Shown here piece after piece: positions 21,982 through 32,710 of a DNA stretch of 64,000 nucleotides. Position numbers and translations under genes: made by a program. The notes beneath the pieces were generated by a model that saw only the letters and a program-made list of their open reading frames with translations, had not been told where the DNA came from and did no database searches. The number at the start of each line of letters is the position of its first letter. The stretch's first letter is position 1. The stretch is from Plasmodium malariae (Eukaryota; Apicomplexa; Aconoidasida; Haemosporida; Plasmodiidae): assembly GCF_900090045.1 (NCBI RefSeq), contig NC_041779.1, positions 434,001 through 498,000 on the forward strand, read 5' to 3'.

Positions 21982-23813
21982 ATGCATAACAACGAAAAGG
22001 AAAAACTCCAAAATTTTGAAAATGATAATGATGTCAAGAAAACATCTAATTATAAGAAAACAACAAGCAATGATTTCAACAAATTATATTGCTCTGTTAA
22101 AAAAACAGAAAAAGAGAATTTACAGAAAACCGAATATAATGAGAGCTATAAAATCCCACACAAACATTGTTCTGAAAGGGAAATTACAAATTATAAAGTG
22201 AATTATGATGACAATGCAACTAATGATAAGCTCAGCAGTGATCAGGCATCGAATGATAAGATGACCATTGATCAAACACCACACGACAGAATGAGCGGAG
22301 ACGAAACTTCAAATGATAAACGGAGTAATGGCGATTTTGAGGACAAAATAATAAAGAATTATTTAAGTGAACAAATGAATAGTTTCGGTTTAATTAAAAA
22401 CCAAGAAAAAAAAAAAGGAGATCATAAACACGTTAGTGTTATCATAGAAAACAACAGCGATATGGATGACATACCATTACTAGAAGTGCTTAAGGCAGAA
22501 GAGAAATGCAAAAAGGAAGGAAAAGTGGAAGGTGCCTTATTAAAGAAAAAGGAAAAAAGTCATGATAATGATAAAACATTGATCCAAAAAAGGCGTTCAT
22601 TAAATAATTCTAAATGTACTCATGAGAAAAAAAAAAAAAAAAATCAGGAATCAGGTGTAAGTAGCGATGATGAATTTTTAATAAATTTAATTAAAAAAGA
22701 TAGTATATTAAATAAGGATAAAAGTAAAGAGCTACTTACAAGATTGAATAATTTAAATGAAAACGATAACAATAAAAATAAAGATAGCGATTTTTCTGAT
22801 TCATTAAGTGCAGATTCAGATGAACCCCTTTTAGTTTTAAGTAAAGGAGAAAATAAGAATAATGACACGACAAATAATGTAGGCAACAATTTTAAATATA
22901 ACAACATAGTAAAAAATAGTATTCAAGTAAAAGCTAACAATAAAGTAATTGATAAAAAGTTAAATGATAATTCTAAAAAAAAAAAAGAGAAAGCAATAAA
23001 GGATAACGTAGCAAGAAGTAGTGGTACTATTAACAAAGAAAAAAAAAAGATTAAGGATTTGAAGTCGCCAACAAAAAATAAGAGGAAAAAGAAAAAGAAA
23101 AAAAAAAAAAAAATAATAATAATAGAGTAAATAGTAACGTAAACAATAAAGTAAACAATAAAGTAAACAATAAAGTAAACAATAAAGTAAACAATAAAGT
23201 AAACAGTAAAGTAAACAGTAATGTAAACAGTAATGAAAAAAATAAAGTAAAACATAAGCAAATCCAAAAAAAAAGGACCTCAGAAAATAGCAACATATAT
23301 AGTTATAATGACAACGACACTGAAACAGATTCTATTATTATAGGTACATTTGATCCTCGTAATAGATCAGCGAAAGAAAAACTAGTAGCTCAATTACTAA
23401 TTCGATGGTGGTATGTGCTACCTGACTGGCCAATACCTGACTATGATTATAAAGACGAATTAACAAAAAGGAAATTAAAATTAGTTTCTTTAGAAGAATA
23501 TGAAGATAAAGAAGATATAGATAAAGATGGATTTAGAAAAGTATATCAAATATCAGCGTTTCCAGGTGTTTTCCGAGATGCAATGGGAACAGCTTACGAC
23601 TTAAGGGACAAGGATACATGTCCGTGTTATAATAATTTTATAAAAAAAACAGATCTTGAATTATTAGAATTAATTTGTGAAGCTATTAAAAATCAAATAA
23701 AATGTTTAAAAAATTCGGTTTACGATGAAACATACAAAGAAAAAACATTGGAAAAGGAGCTTAAAGAAGCAGAGTTAAAGCTAAATAGAATTACAAAAAA
23801 AAAGCGGCAATAA
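21982..23813 (+). CDS. Lys-rich conserved Plasmodium protein, frameshifted at poly(A)
   Basis: One gene split into two frames. Frame 1 runs from the ATG at 21982 to a stop at 23128-23130. The other frame is open from the poly(A) block at about 23098-23113, through an Asn/Val/Lys repeat, to the stop at 23811-23813. Joined, the product is about 610 residues. The first 370 residues are charged and disordered, with IPLLEVLKAEEK and a run of acidic/Lys stretches. The last 160 form a conserved-looking globular block: FDPRNRSAKEKLVAQLLIRW, WYVLPDWPIPDYDY, GFRKVYQISAFPGVFRDAMG, then a coiled-coil end. I do not know its function. The break is either a homopolymer length error, a real frameshift, or an intron hidden in the 12-nt repeat (donor at 23127 and AACAG acceptors at 23206, 23218 or 23230 all restore frame). 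Confidence 0.75.
23139..23236 (+). repeat. 12-bp repeat gtaaacaataaa
   Basis: About eight head-to-tail units (gtaaacaataaa, later gtaaacagtaaa/taat) follow the poly(A) block of the Lys-rich gene. In the downstream frame they encode VNNK/VNSK/VNSN. Confidence 0.9.
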
Positions 23814-24026
23814 TGAGCCTCAAAAAAAAAAAAAAAAAATTACATAAAAAAGTGGGATATTTTATTACCCCATTTGGCACTGCTTTTACGTGGGTGCAGT
23901 ATACATATTTGTTTATGCGTGCATATATTAAATTTGTGGGTTTTCCTTTTCTTCTTTTTCTTCGTACCTTATTATTATTATTATTCATTTATTTTTACAT
24001 ATATATATATTCCATAATATTTGTTC

Positions 24027-27000
24027 TTATTTTATTATAAAATTGATTACCTTATTAGGAATATTTATAATGTTAAATATTTTTTTCCCCTTTTTAATTT
24101 CATTTTGTATGCGATCCTTTATCATATTTGTTGCCACACTAATAATATTTTGTTCATTTTGGGGATTATTTTGAATAATAGCAATATGCTTATTATTTAT
24201 TTTAATAGACACATTTACAAATTTATTTTCTTCTTTTATTTGAAATAAGGAAGGCCATTTTGCATAATATAATAAACTAGAATTACAAAAATAGCAAATT
24301 TTTTTTCTTTTCTTTTTTTTATATTTTATTAAATAATAAAACCAAAATTCTTCGCATATATGAGGACAAAAGGGGTATAACAATTTTATGAATGTTAAAA
24401 ATATTTTCAAAGGAATGTAATCCCAAGTCTTTATTTCATTAAAAAATTTCATAAAAAAGGAAACAGCTGTGTTAAGTTTGATCGTACTTATACAATTCGT
24501 AATTCTTTCTATATAATAGTTTGCTCTTTCTTTTTTCTCATTTTCAATTTCATCAACTTTTCTTTTCTTAATTTTATTTGATAATTTTTTAAAGATTTGA
24601 GATTCGTCCCTTAGTAGCTCGAAATATTTCTTTAGCTTATCCCCTCTTTCGCTACTAGTCACTCTTTGAGCCATCCCTTCACATGTGCTTCTACGCGCGC
24701 TTCTATCCCCCCCAGTACTATCCTCAAAGTTTATAACCAATTTTTTATTCTTCTTTCTATTTTTGCAATTTTGGCAGATTATGTCCTCACATTTTATTGT
24801 AGTACCAGTTTTATCCGCTATATCTTTGGGGTTCTCTTCTCTTTCCCTGTAGTCTTTTCCATATAGATGTTCTTCCTCGCCATGTTTTCCCTTTTTATCA
24901 ATTGCATGTGCTCTCTTTTCATTACTCTGTATAAACAAATTGTACAAATTGGTAAGAAATTTGAAGGTACCCTTAATGCCTTTAATGCTCCATCTTTTGT
25001 CTTGATCCAAGGGACCTAAAAATAGCACGTGCAATCTTAAGCAGTCTGATCCATATTCTTTAATTATATCCATGGGGTTTATTGTATTTCCTTTGGATTT
25101 CGACATTTTTTCAAAATTCGGCTGCACTTCAATTGAAGGAAAATCTTTCATATAATATCTTTGCCTCTCCTCTTTTACATATTTTTCATCAATTAGATAT
25201 TTCTTGTATATACCTTCTACTACTATGTAGTTATCACTTTTTAGTATTTTTTCTTGCACGTCAATCTTATTGTTCACCTCTTTCTTTTCACTTGACAGAA
25301 CACTCTGTTCGTACTTCACATGTAAAAGCACATCTTGCGCCTCCTTCATATATGCCTCATTTTCTACTTTATTTCTAGCCCCATTTTCTGCTTTATTTCT
25401 CGCTCCATTTTCTATCTCCTTTTCCAATACAAACTTTCTTAACTCCTTGCTGCTTTCCTTAGAGTAAGCCAAATTTTTTTTTTCACAATTCTGTCCCCCC
25501 CCTAAGGAATTGTTACTTTTATTGAGCTCATAATTTTCTGTCATTCTCCTTCTTTTTTCTAACTGCTCAGCAACCTCACCATAACTCACTAACTCATTCT
25601 GTAAATTTGTATATAAATAAAACGAAGTAATGTTCAATAATATTCCCTGATTATACAATTTTTGAAAAGGCTCCTTATGTTTAACTAATTTAAGGTCATA
25701 TAAAAATTTATGAAAAAATCGTGCATACAGTAAATGTAAAACTGCATGTTCGCTTCCTCCAACATATAAATCAACTGGAAACCATAATTTTGCTTTTTCC
25801 TCATCAACTATTTTTTCTTTATTTTTCGGGTCAATATACCTTAAGTAGTACCAACTAGACCCCGCCCACTGAGGCATTACATCACTCTCTCTTTTATACA
25901 GTATTTTTTTTTTTCTTTTGACAACCCAATTTTTAAATCTTGATAAAACAGAGTGTACACTTTTTATATTATTATCTTTTTCGTATATTCTTTTATTAAA
26001 TTTTGGTAAGCAAAGTGGAATTTTATCTATATATATATCCTTTGTAGGAGTATTCATCACTTCCTTTATTCCTATTTTGAATGAGCAACGTTTCTCTTCA
26101 CTTAGAAAATCCTCATTACAAGTACCCACCTCTTTATTAACTCCACTTACTAGGTTACTTGCCTCGCAATTTGTATTTCCCCCCTCTATGGTCTCTCTTT
26201 TTGCCTTGCTTTCTGTCTTCCTTACTGCCTCTCTTTTTTTTTTCTCCCCTACTAACTCTTCTATTGCCTGACTTGCATTTCCCCCTTCTACCTCTCCTTC
26301 CACTTTTTCCTTTTTCCCGTCCTTCTTTCCCATTTTGTACAAAACGGGAAATGGCTCTCCCCAATATCTCTGCCTTGAAAACAGCCAATCCTTCAAATTG
26401 TATATGCTCTTTTTTTTACTATATTCAGAGGAGAGCAACAATTTGTAGATGACCTTTCTTCTTTTATCGTCCCCTACTGTTTGCACTTTTTTTAGAAACA
26501 GAATACTCCTGTTATTGTCTAGAATGTAGGAACAAATATATATTGGGACAAACTTGTTTATTATAGAGTTGTAAATAACTGAACCGGAAAAATAAATCTT
26601 GTCATTTTTTACTCTCTCCGTGTCCTTTTGAACAACTGTTTCGTTTACAAAATCTAGCAAAATTTTATTCTCATTTACGATCTTCTTAATATTAGGATGA
26701 TTTACACTCACAAGAATTTTATCATTTTCTAAGATAGCTTCATTTTCATTTAGAAATATTTTAACATATATGTCATCATCATTTGTTACTTCATTACCAT
26801 TTTTCCTAAAACTTTTAAGATAATATCCTTTTTCTTCCAAGTTGTATATGCCTTTTTTCGCTTCTATATAGGTGAGAAAATTACAACTACTTTCGCAGGC
26901 GCTTATCTCAGTATATGCATCAATGAATACATTATTGTTTGCATTGTCGCCTACACCACTCACATCGCTATGTACATCGCTCCTTATATCGATAATGGCG

Positions 27001-28397
27001 TCCCCATCATGTAAAGGCTTTTCCCTTCTACAGTTATCATCATTTACTGGGGAAAAGGTAGTAATATGGGAACCTGATCCCCCTGCTTGTCTTCTAATAC
27101 AGCCATGCATTTTCCTTTCCTGTTTATGTATTTCCAAACCGCTTTCACAATTTACTGGTCTTAGGATGGAAGAAAAAAAAGGATAATTTACCTTAACATC
27201 CTCACATATTCTTCCTTCGATAATAATGTAAAAATAAATATAATTAAACAGAAGAAATAACGAATGGTTGTAAATACTGTTGTAACAAACGTGCACAAAC
27301 TTGCTTGGATGTTTACACAGAATTTTACTCCTGATCAACTTGTTAATTGGAATAATTTTCGCCTTTAAAATAATACCAGATTTTTTGGATATCCAATTTA
27401 TTTGCATATTTTTAATTTTATTCGGCCAGTCAATTAATTTTAAGTCCCTAATTAATCTATTGGCATATTTCGTAATTTTAAGATACCATTGTAATAATTT
27501 GACTTTTTCAATTTTTAACTTTTGTAAGTTCAGTTCATTTTTTAACTCGTCATTTGAAATAACACAATTAATTTCTTTTGACCAATTTACATAGGACCAT
27601 TTTTTATATGCCATTTTGTTTAAATACATTTGTATGAATATCCATTGAGTCCATTTAAAATAAGTTTTTTCACAAGTATTTATTTCATTATTCCAATTAA
27701 ATAAAAATCCTAATCTTATTAATTGTTTCTTAAAATTAGATATATTTTCTTTTATAATTTTTCTTGGGTCAACTTTTAATTTCATAGATAATCTATCACA
27801 AGGTAAACCAAAGCTATCCCAACCGATAGGATGAAAAACACAATGATTATTCATCCTCTTAAATTTGCTAATAACATCTGTTATGGTAAAGCACAAAATA
27901 TGACCTACATGTAAACCCTGAGAAGACGGATATGGAAACATATCCAGAATATAAAACTTCTTTGCCATTCTGTATTTTCTTTTTGAACCACTATTATTTT
28001 CATTACATACTTTTTCATCCATTTGTTGACCTTTTTCACCATCAACTTGTCTGCATATCTCATCCGGAACTTTGTCATATACAACATTTTCTTGTAGACC
28101 TGTATATGTACTTTCCCTTTTTGCGCACTTGTTATATTGTTCAAAGTCTTTATCTAACAACCTCTTAGAATTCCATATGACTTGCCACTTTTTCTCTACA
28201 GAATTGAAGTTATACTGTTTGTTTTTTACTGAATATAATTTCTTGATTCCTTTTTTCCTCTTCAAAAAGTTACATGTTTGCAAAAAGAAATACCTCCTTC
28301 TTTTGTTCGTTCGAATTCTTAGAGTATACACATTATTATTATTTTCATAAAATATAATGTATAAAACAACTATGATAAAAATTAAGTTGAATAACAT
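24027..28397 (-). CDS. Leucyl-tRNA synthetase, organellar (probably apicoplast)
   Basis: 1456 residues from the first ATG (MLFNLIFIIVVLYIIFYE), a hydrophobic leader followed by a basic Asn/Lys/Arg-rich stretch, the bipartite pattern of apicoplast import. The class I catalytic core is clear: MFPYPSSQGLHVGHI (HIGH motif, near residue 163), GWDSFGLPCDRLSMK (bacterial-type LeuRS), WSKEINCVISNDE, DWLFSRQRYWGEPFPV, WAGSSWYYLRYIDP, VGGSEHAVLHLLYARF and KMSKSKGN (near 1100), then the anticodon-binding domain (LTFIKLLYPFCPHICEEFW). The enzyme charges tRNA-Leu for organellar translation. It is far longer than bacterial LeuRS (about 860), through charged insertions near residues 420-500 (in the CP1 editing region), 690-790, 950-1050 and 1160-1290. 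The editing domain is so disrupted by insertions that activity cannot be judged by eye. Confidence 0.93.
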   Translation of the reverse strand: MLFNLIFIIVVLYIIFYENNNNVYTLRIRTNKRRRYFFLQTCNFLKRKKGIKKLYSVKNKQYNFNSVEKKWQVIWNSKRLLDKDFEQYNKCAKRESTYTGLQENVVYDKVPDEICRQVDGEKGQQMDEKVCNENNSGSKRKYRMAKKFYILDMFPYPSSQGLHVGHILCFTITDVISKFKRMNNHCVFHPIGWDSFGLPCDRLSMKLKVDPRKIIKENISNFKKQLIRLGFLFNWNNEINTCEKTYFKWTQWIFIQMYLNKMAYKKWSYVNWSKEINCVISNDELKNELNLQKLKIEKVKLLQWYLKITKYANRLIRDLKLIDWPNKIKNMQINWISKKSGIILKAKIIPINKLIRSKILCKHPSKFVHVCYNSIYNHSLFLLFNYIYFYIIIEGRICEDVKVNYPFFSSILRPVNCESGLEIHKQERKMHGCIRRQAGGSGSHITTFSPVNDDNCRREKPLHDGDAIIDIRSDVHSDVSGVGDNANNNVFIDAYTEISACESSCNFLTYIEAKKGIYNLEEKGYYLKSFRKNGNEVTNDDDIYVKIFLNENEAILENDKILVSVNHPNIKKIVNENKILLDFVNETVVQKDTERVKNDKIYFSGSVIYNSIINKFVPIYICSYILDNNRSILFLKKVQTVGDDKRRKVIYKLLLSSEYSKKKSIYNLKDWLFSRQRYWGEPFPVLYKMGKKDGKKEKVEGEVEGGNASQAIEELVGEKKKREAVRKTESKAKRETIEGGNTNCEASNLVSGVNKEVGTCNEDFLSEEKRCSFKIGIKEVMNTPTKDIYIDKIPLCLPKFNKRIYEKDNNIKSVHSVLSRFKNWVVKRKKKILYKRESDVMPQWAGSSWYYLRYIDPKNKEKIVDEEKAKLWFPVDLYVGGSEHAVLHLLYARFFHKFLYDLKLVKHKEPFQKLYNQGILLNITSFYLYTNLQNELVSYGEVAEQLEKRRRMTENYELNKSNNSLGGGQNCEKKNLAYSKESSKELRKFVLEKEIENGARNKAENGARNKVENEAYMKEAQDVLLHVKYEQSVLSSEKKEVNNKIDVQEKILKSDNYIVVEGIYKKYLIDEKYVKEERQRYYMKDFPSIEVQPNFEKMSKSKGNTINPMDIIKEYGSDCLRLHVLFLGPLDQDKRWSIKGIKGTFKFLTNLYNLFIQSNEKRAHAIDKKGKHGEEEHLYGKDYREREENPKDIADKTGTTIKCEDIICQNCKNRKKNKKLVINFEDSTGGDRSARRSTCEGMAQRVTSSERGDKLKKYFELLRDESQIFKKLSNKIKKRKVDEIENEKKERANYYIERITNCISTIKLNTAVSFFMKFFNEIKTWDYIPLKIFLTFIKLLYPFCPHICEEFWFYYLIKYKKKKRKKICYFCNSSLLYYAKWPSLFQIKEENKFVNVSIKINNKHIAIIQNNPQNEQNIISVATNMIKDRIQNEIKKGKKIFNIINIPNKVINFIIK

Positions 28398-29247
28398 AAC
28401 CACCTGACATATTACAAATAACTCACGAAAATGTGCAGCACGCTAAAAAGGGGGCCATGCACACTCTATGCCCATACGTATATATATATATACATATATA
28501 TACATACATATACATACATATACATACATATACATACATATACATACATATACATACATATGCATACATATACATACATATACATACATATACATACATA
28601 TACATACATATACATACATATACATACATATACATACATATACATACATATATGCATTCATACAAACATATATAGGTGGATGCTCATGTACGCGCACTTG
28701 AGGCCCCTTTCAGTATCAAAAAAACATGCATATATATACATGAATTTGCGAATACGTATACATTTACTCGTTTTTATTCTCTCTTTGTGCGGTTAGTATT
28801 AAAAAGTCAGAATGTTTTCACCTTACAATACAAACGCAACTATTGTCATTTGTCATAAAAATAAAAAATAAATAAATAATAATACAAGTTACGAGAAAAA
28901 TAAAATATTATCCACATAAATATTGGAAAAACACGTTTTTTTTACCTCTAAGGGAGGCATTGTTCCATTAACTTTATACATGAGCCGAATGAATAAATGT
29001 TTTTTTCGTTATATACTTCTTCTTATACTTCTACTTCTTATACTTCTTTTTCTTTTTTTATTTGCTCTTTTTATTTTTTTTTTTTCTTTTTATAACTCCA
29101 TTTTTCGGATTGTTCAAACTTTTGCACTCGTTAAAAAATTACAGCACCATGTAGTAACTAAAAGGAACCACAACTGAGACCCTCAAATTAAAATATGAAT
29201 AACAACTGTATAATTTATCGTTTTTTGTATTTTCCTTGTTTGTTAAA
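28398..29247. other. Divergent intergenic region, LeuRS / unknown gene
   Basis: An 850-bp bidirectional promoter region. It holds a 10-bp minisatellite at 28497-28652 and a T-rich block at 29010-29100. The many overlapping frames here are translations of the minisatellite and are not genes. Confidence 0.7.
28497..28652. repeat. 10-bp minisatellite catatacata
   Basis: About 15 nearly perfect copies of tacatacata. One unit near 28561 carries a single A-to-G change (catatgcata). The copies lie between the divergent starts at 28397 and 29248. Confidence 0.95.
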
Positions 29248-32226
29248 ATGTTTAATAGAAGAGGCTCATCAAGTACATTTTCTAGTAAAAATTACTTGCT
29301 ATTAAAAATGTATCACATAAAATCATATAGCTTTAAAACTCATAAAATAGCCATTTGTGGTAAAGCCAAATGCAGAGAACAATGTCGCTTTTTTCATAAT
29401 GCAACTTATTTGGAAGACTTAAAAATGTATGATTTAAACTTCATTGAACGAGTAAAAACTGATAGCAAAGAAAGGTACAAAGAAGGTGAGACATATGGTA
29501 ACGTGCAGGAGAATTCTGCAAATGTAGAGTTGAAAAGGGGGTACTCACAATGTAGTAGGGATGTAATACCTAAAGACTGTAAATATGATATATATGGTAA
29601 ACATGAAAAATATGGTAAATATTGTAAAGATGGCGAAGAAGAGGACGACCCAAAGTACAAAGAATCCCCTTCCAGTAGTAACCCTAATGAGGTTCAAAAA
29701 AATCGAGAAACAATCAAGAATAAACTAATATATGAACTATTAACCGGGAAAGAAAATAAAAGTGAAAGAATCTACTACCTTTTAGAATTCCTATCAAATG
29801 AAAAATGTAACAATAATAACAACTTCTCTACCCTTTTTATGATAACAAAAATGTATAAAAATGTAATTATGAAAAATGATAAGGCTCGTTGTTCTAACAC
29901 CAAAATTATAAACTATGTTAAAGAAAGTATAAATTTTGTAACACATTATTATAGGTATCATGATTACTTATTTAAATGCTTTGAACTTCTATGTATATTT
30001 AATATAAGCGATATTAAACTATATCAGAAAGTCCTTTACCTAATCCTCAAGCATTCAACTAATGAAGAGACAAATATTATTTCATGCTATTATATTATTA
30101 AACATTTATATAGTAAGAAGTTATACAATAAATTAATTGGTAACTTGTTAGCTAAATATCTTATGAGAAAATCATTTTTCAATTTTTTGGAAAAACAAAA
30201 TTGTGTAAAATCTAGCTTTTTAATATTTTTGAATTATATCATCCACTCTAATGTGTATATAATATCTCATGATGTTTTACAGAAATATGTACATTATTTT
30301 AGTGATGTAATATTAGTGAAACACTTAGAATATAAAAATGTAAGTAATGTGAATGAATTAATAGAATTTCAGAATATATTATTAACATGCAATTTCTATA
30401 ATGACAAATTAAATTCATTGATTAAAAAATATATACAGACATTTTTAAATACCATAATAAGTCCATCTGATATGCTACTACTCTCATCAAACTTGTTGCT
30501 TAGTTTTACAAGAAATGATCATATTTTGATTTTTCCAAATAAGAAATGTCCAAATTATTTTAGCGAAATACCATCAGAGGGAGAAAAAATGATTAATAAT
30601 GTTACACAATTTAATCAGAATTACAGAAATTTTTTATGTATGAAGACCCTTGCAAATACAGTTGTTAGAACTAATGACAACTACATTTCAAATGTTAATA
30701 CAAACACTAACCTAGATTATATTCTAAGATATTTTGTATTATCTTCATATTGTCATTTTACCCTATTCTCCAATTGGTGGTCTGACACTTCTATATATTG
30801 GAAATTAAAAAAAAAAAAAAAAAAAAAAACCATTTTAAGGGAAAGATTACCATATAAAAATCATTTAAGGGAAAAAATTACGCATCTTTTAAATGTTATA
30901 CTATACAAGTATAAATATTCTAAAAAAGCTAGCCAAAATAATGTAGAACAAGAGGAACAAAATGCACTTTTGGAGGACCAACAAGAAAGAAAAAATATAG
31001 AGGAAGAAAACGAGTTACAGTTACTTAGATATAAATACGTACCATATTTATTCAAATCACTTGTTCGAATATCGATATTTAACACCAATTTGATACGAAG
31101 CGAACCTATTATTCTATTATTCGAAAATTTATTTTTAGATTGTGTTAATGCTTATATAACGAACTATGAAATGGAAAGGGGGAAAAATTATATGAACACT
31201 GATAACTCTGCAAAAAAAAGTGACCAGAGAAAATTGGGACCCTCTATCACGTATACTAATTGTACTAATAATGAGATATCAAATATTGTGTACAGGTTAA
31301 TAAAAACACATGAACAGTCAGATTTATTAGAAAATTATAACCTTAGCCTATATGAAATAAGTTCTATATGTGAGTGTTCTTTTCTTTTGAAATATTTGCA
31401 AGAAAAGGAAATGGAAAATATGGAAGTAAGATTTACTCTAAACACTTCTGTTGATATATTTGAAAAAACGCTATACATGTTTTTAGATAAAATTAGTATA
31501 AAATGTATGAATACAAAACTGAATCATTTTATCTTAAATAGACACTATTTACACAATATCTTATTGCATGAGTACGTAAATTATGGAAATGCTTTTTTTA
31601 AATACTATTTGTTGTTAAGAGTAATTCTACCTCTACTGTTTAGTGATTCCCTCTCAGAATGTTTAAGTGTAACCAGAAGAACTCTTGTTCATATCATGTC
31701 TTTCTTATTTGTCTCTAAATTATCAAGCTTCTCTTCGCTTAGAGATGATATAAACGAAACAGCTTTCGACATCAGCAGAAGCCGCAACAGCAATAGCAAC
31801 ATCAATAGCAACAACAACAACACCAGCAATAACGCCAACGATAACACCATCAACACTAATAGTAGTAGTAATAGTATCATTTTAAATAATTATGTCAAAT
31901 GGGAAAATTCTATCATATCTATAAACAATCAAAGAAGAATAAGAAAGAAAACGAAAACAAAAAGATTCTTATTGGATTTCATATACGCTGGAGAGTTAAT
32001 GAGGCCTACTTCCATATACATTATGTGCTTATTTCAGATAACTAAGTATGATGATATGTACGATTATTTTTTAAGAGATGTTTTAAAAACTGATTATATC
32101 ACTCCTGAAAATAAAACAGAGTTTTCAATTTTTATAAATAAGTTGAGTGCCTCAACAAATGTGAGTATTAGGAGAATTCTTAATGATAACAGAAAAAAAA
32201 AAAAAAAAGAAATACAAAAAACCTAA
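29248..32226 (+). CDS. Conserved-looking protein of unknown function, 992 residues
   Basis: A single long exon from the first ATG (MFNRRGSSSTFSSKNYLLL); the frame extends four codons further only through a non-ATG codon. The N terminus is rich in Arg/Ser/Lys with no acidic residue for about 35 residues, compatible with a mitochondrial or apicoplast transit peptide but lacking an obvious signal peptide. Residues about 60-160 are charged and variable. From about 165 to 840 it is mainly alpha-helical, Leu/Ile/Tyr-rich with scattered Cys, resembling the helical-repeat organellar RNA-binding proteins of apicomplexans, though I cannot see a RAP or PPR motif. A poly-Lys run (near 520) and an Asn/Ser-rich insert (about 845-875) are low-complexity. 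The C terminus (YAGELMRPTSIYIMCLFQIT) is again globular. Function unknown; the helical-repeat idea is inference. Confidence 0.85.
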   Translation: MFNRRGSSSTFSSKNYLLLKMYHIKSYSFKTHKIAICGKAKCREQCRFFHNATYLEDLKMYDLNFIERVKTDSKERYKEGETYGNVQENSANVELKRGYSQCSRDVIPKDCKYDIYGKHEKYGKYCKDGEEEDDPKYKESPSSSNPNEVQKNRETIKNKLIYELLTGKENKSERIYYLLEFLSNEKCNNNNNFSTLFMITKMYKNVIMKNDKARCSNTKIINYVKESINFVTHYYRYHDYLFKCFELLCIFNISDIKLYQKVLYLILKHSTNEETNIISCYYIIKHLYSKKLYNKLIGNLLAKYLMRKSFFNFLEKQNCVKSSFLIFLNYIIHSNVYIISHDVLQKYVHYFSDVILVKHLEYKNVSNVNELIEFQNILLTCNFYNDKLNSLIKKYIQTFLNTIISPSDMLLLSSNLLLSFTRNDHILIFPNKKCPNYFSEIPSEGEKMINNVTQFNQNYRNFLCMKTLANTVVRTNDNYISNVNTNTNLDYILRYFVLSSYCHFTLFSNWWSDTSIYWKLKKKKKKKTILRERLPYKNHLREKITHLLNVILYKYKYSKKASQNNVEQEEQNALLEDQQERKNIEEENELQLLRYKYVPYLFKSLVRISIFNTNLIRSEPIILLFENLFLDCVNAYITNYEMERGKNYMNTDNSAKKSDQRKLGPSITYTNCTNNEISNIVYRLIKTHEQSDLLENYNLSLYEISSICECSFLLKYLQEKEMENMEVRFTLNTSVDIFEKTLYMFLDKISIKCMNTKLNHFILNRHYLHNILLHEYVNYGNAFFKYYLLLRVILPLLFSDSLSECLSVTRRTLVHIMSFLFVSKLSSFSSLRDDINETAFDISRSRNSNSNINSNNNNTSNNANDNTINTNSSSNSIILNNYVKWENSIISINNQRRIRKKTKTKRFLLDFIYAGELMRPTSIYIMCLFQITKYDDMYDYFLRDVLKTDYITPENKTEFSIFINKLSASTNVSIRRILNDNRKKKKKEIQKT

Positions 32227-32404
32227 TACTCAAGTTCACACGGCATATTAATGACAAACAGCCTAACGGGAAAATAAAAAATAATTAAGGCACAAATAGA
32301 GGCAAAGCTATAATATAGTGTCTTTTGAAAGCTGCAAAAAAGAAGCAATAAAAAAAAAAAAAAAAAAGGTGAAGGCATGGCGCATTAAATTTTTTTTATA
32401 TTTT

Positions 32405-32705
32405 CATCTTATTGTTCTATCATTTTTCTCATTTTCTATCATTTTTCTCATTTTTATCATTTTTCTTATTTTCTATCGTTTTTCTCATTTTCTATCGTTT
32501 TTCTCATTTTTATCATTTTTCTTATTTTCTATCGTTTTTCTCATTTTCTATCGTTTTTCTCATTTTCTATCGTTTTTCTCATTTTTATCATTTTTCTTAT
32601 TTTCTATCGTTTTTCTCATTTTCTATCGTTTTTCTCATTTTCTATCGTTTTTCTCATTTTCTATCATTTTTCTCATTTTTTTTTATTTTTCTTATTTTCT
32701 TTAAT
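32405..32705. repeat. T-rich tandem repeat at a convergent gene end
   Basis: About 300 bp of 15- to 19-nt units such as tttctatcgtttttctca and tcatttttatcatttttct. They are arranged in a higher-order pattern of about 100 bp (two blocks near 32465-32560 and 32560-32660 are nearly identical). The array ends only a few bases from the ROM3 stop codon at 32711. The remaining 180 bp back to the upstream gene (32227-32404) is plain 3' flanking DNA. Confidence 0.88.
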
Positions 32706-32710
32706 TTTTT

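Noticed and set aside
28423..28701. Several overlapping frames on both strands
   Set aside because: All are translations of the 10-bp minisatellite, which has no stop codon in any frame.
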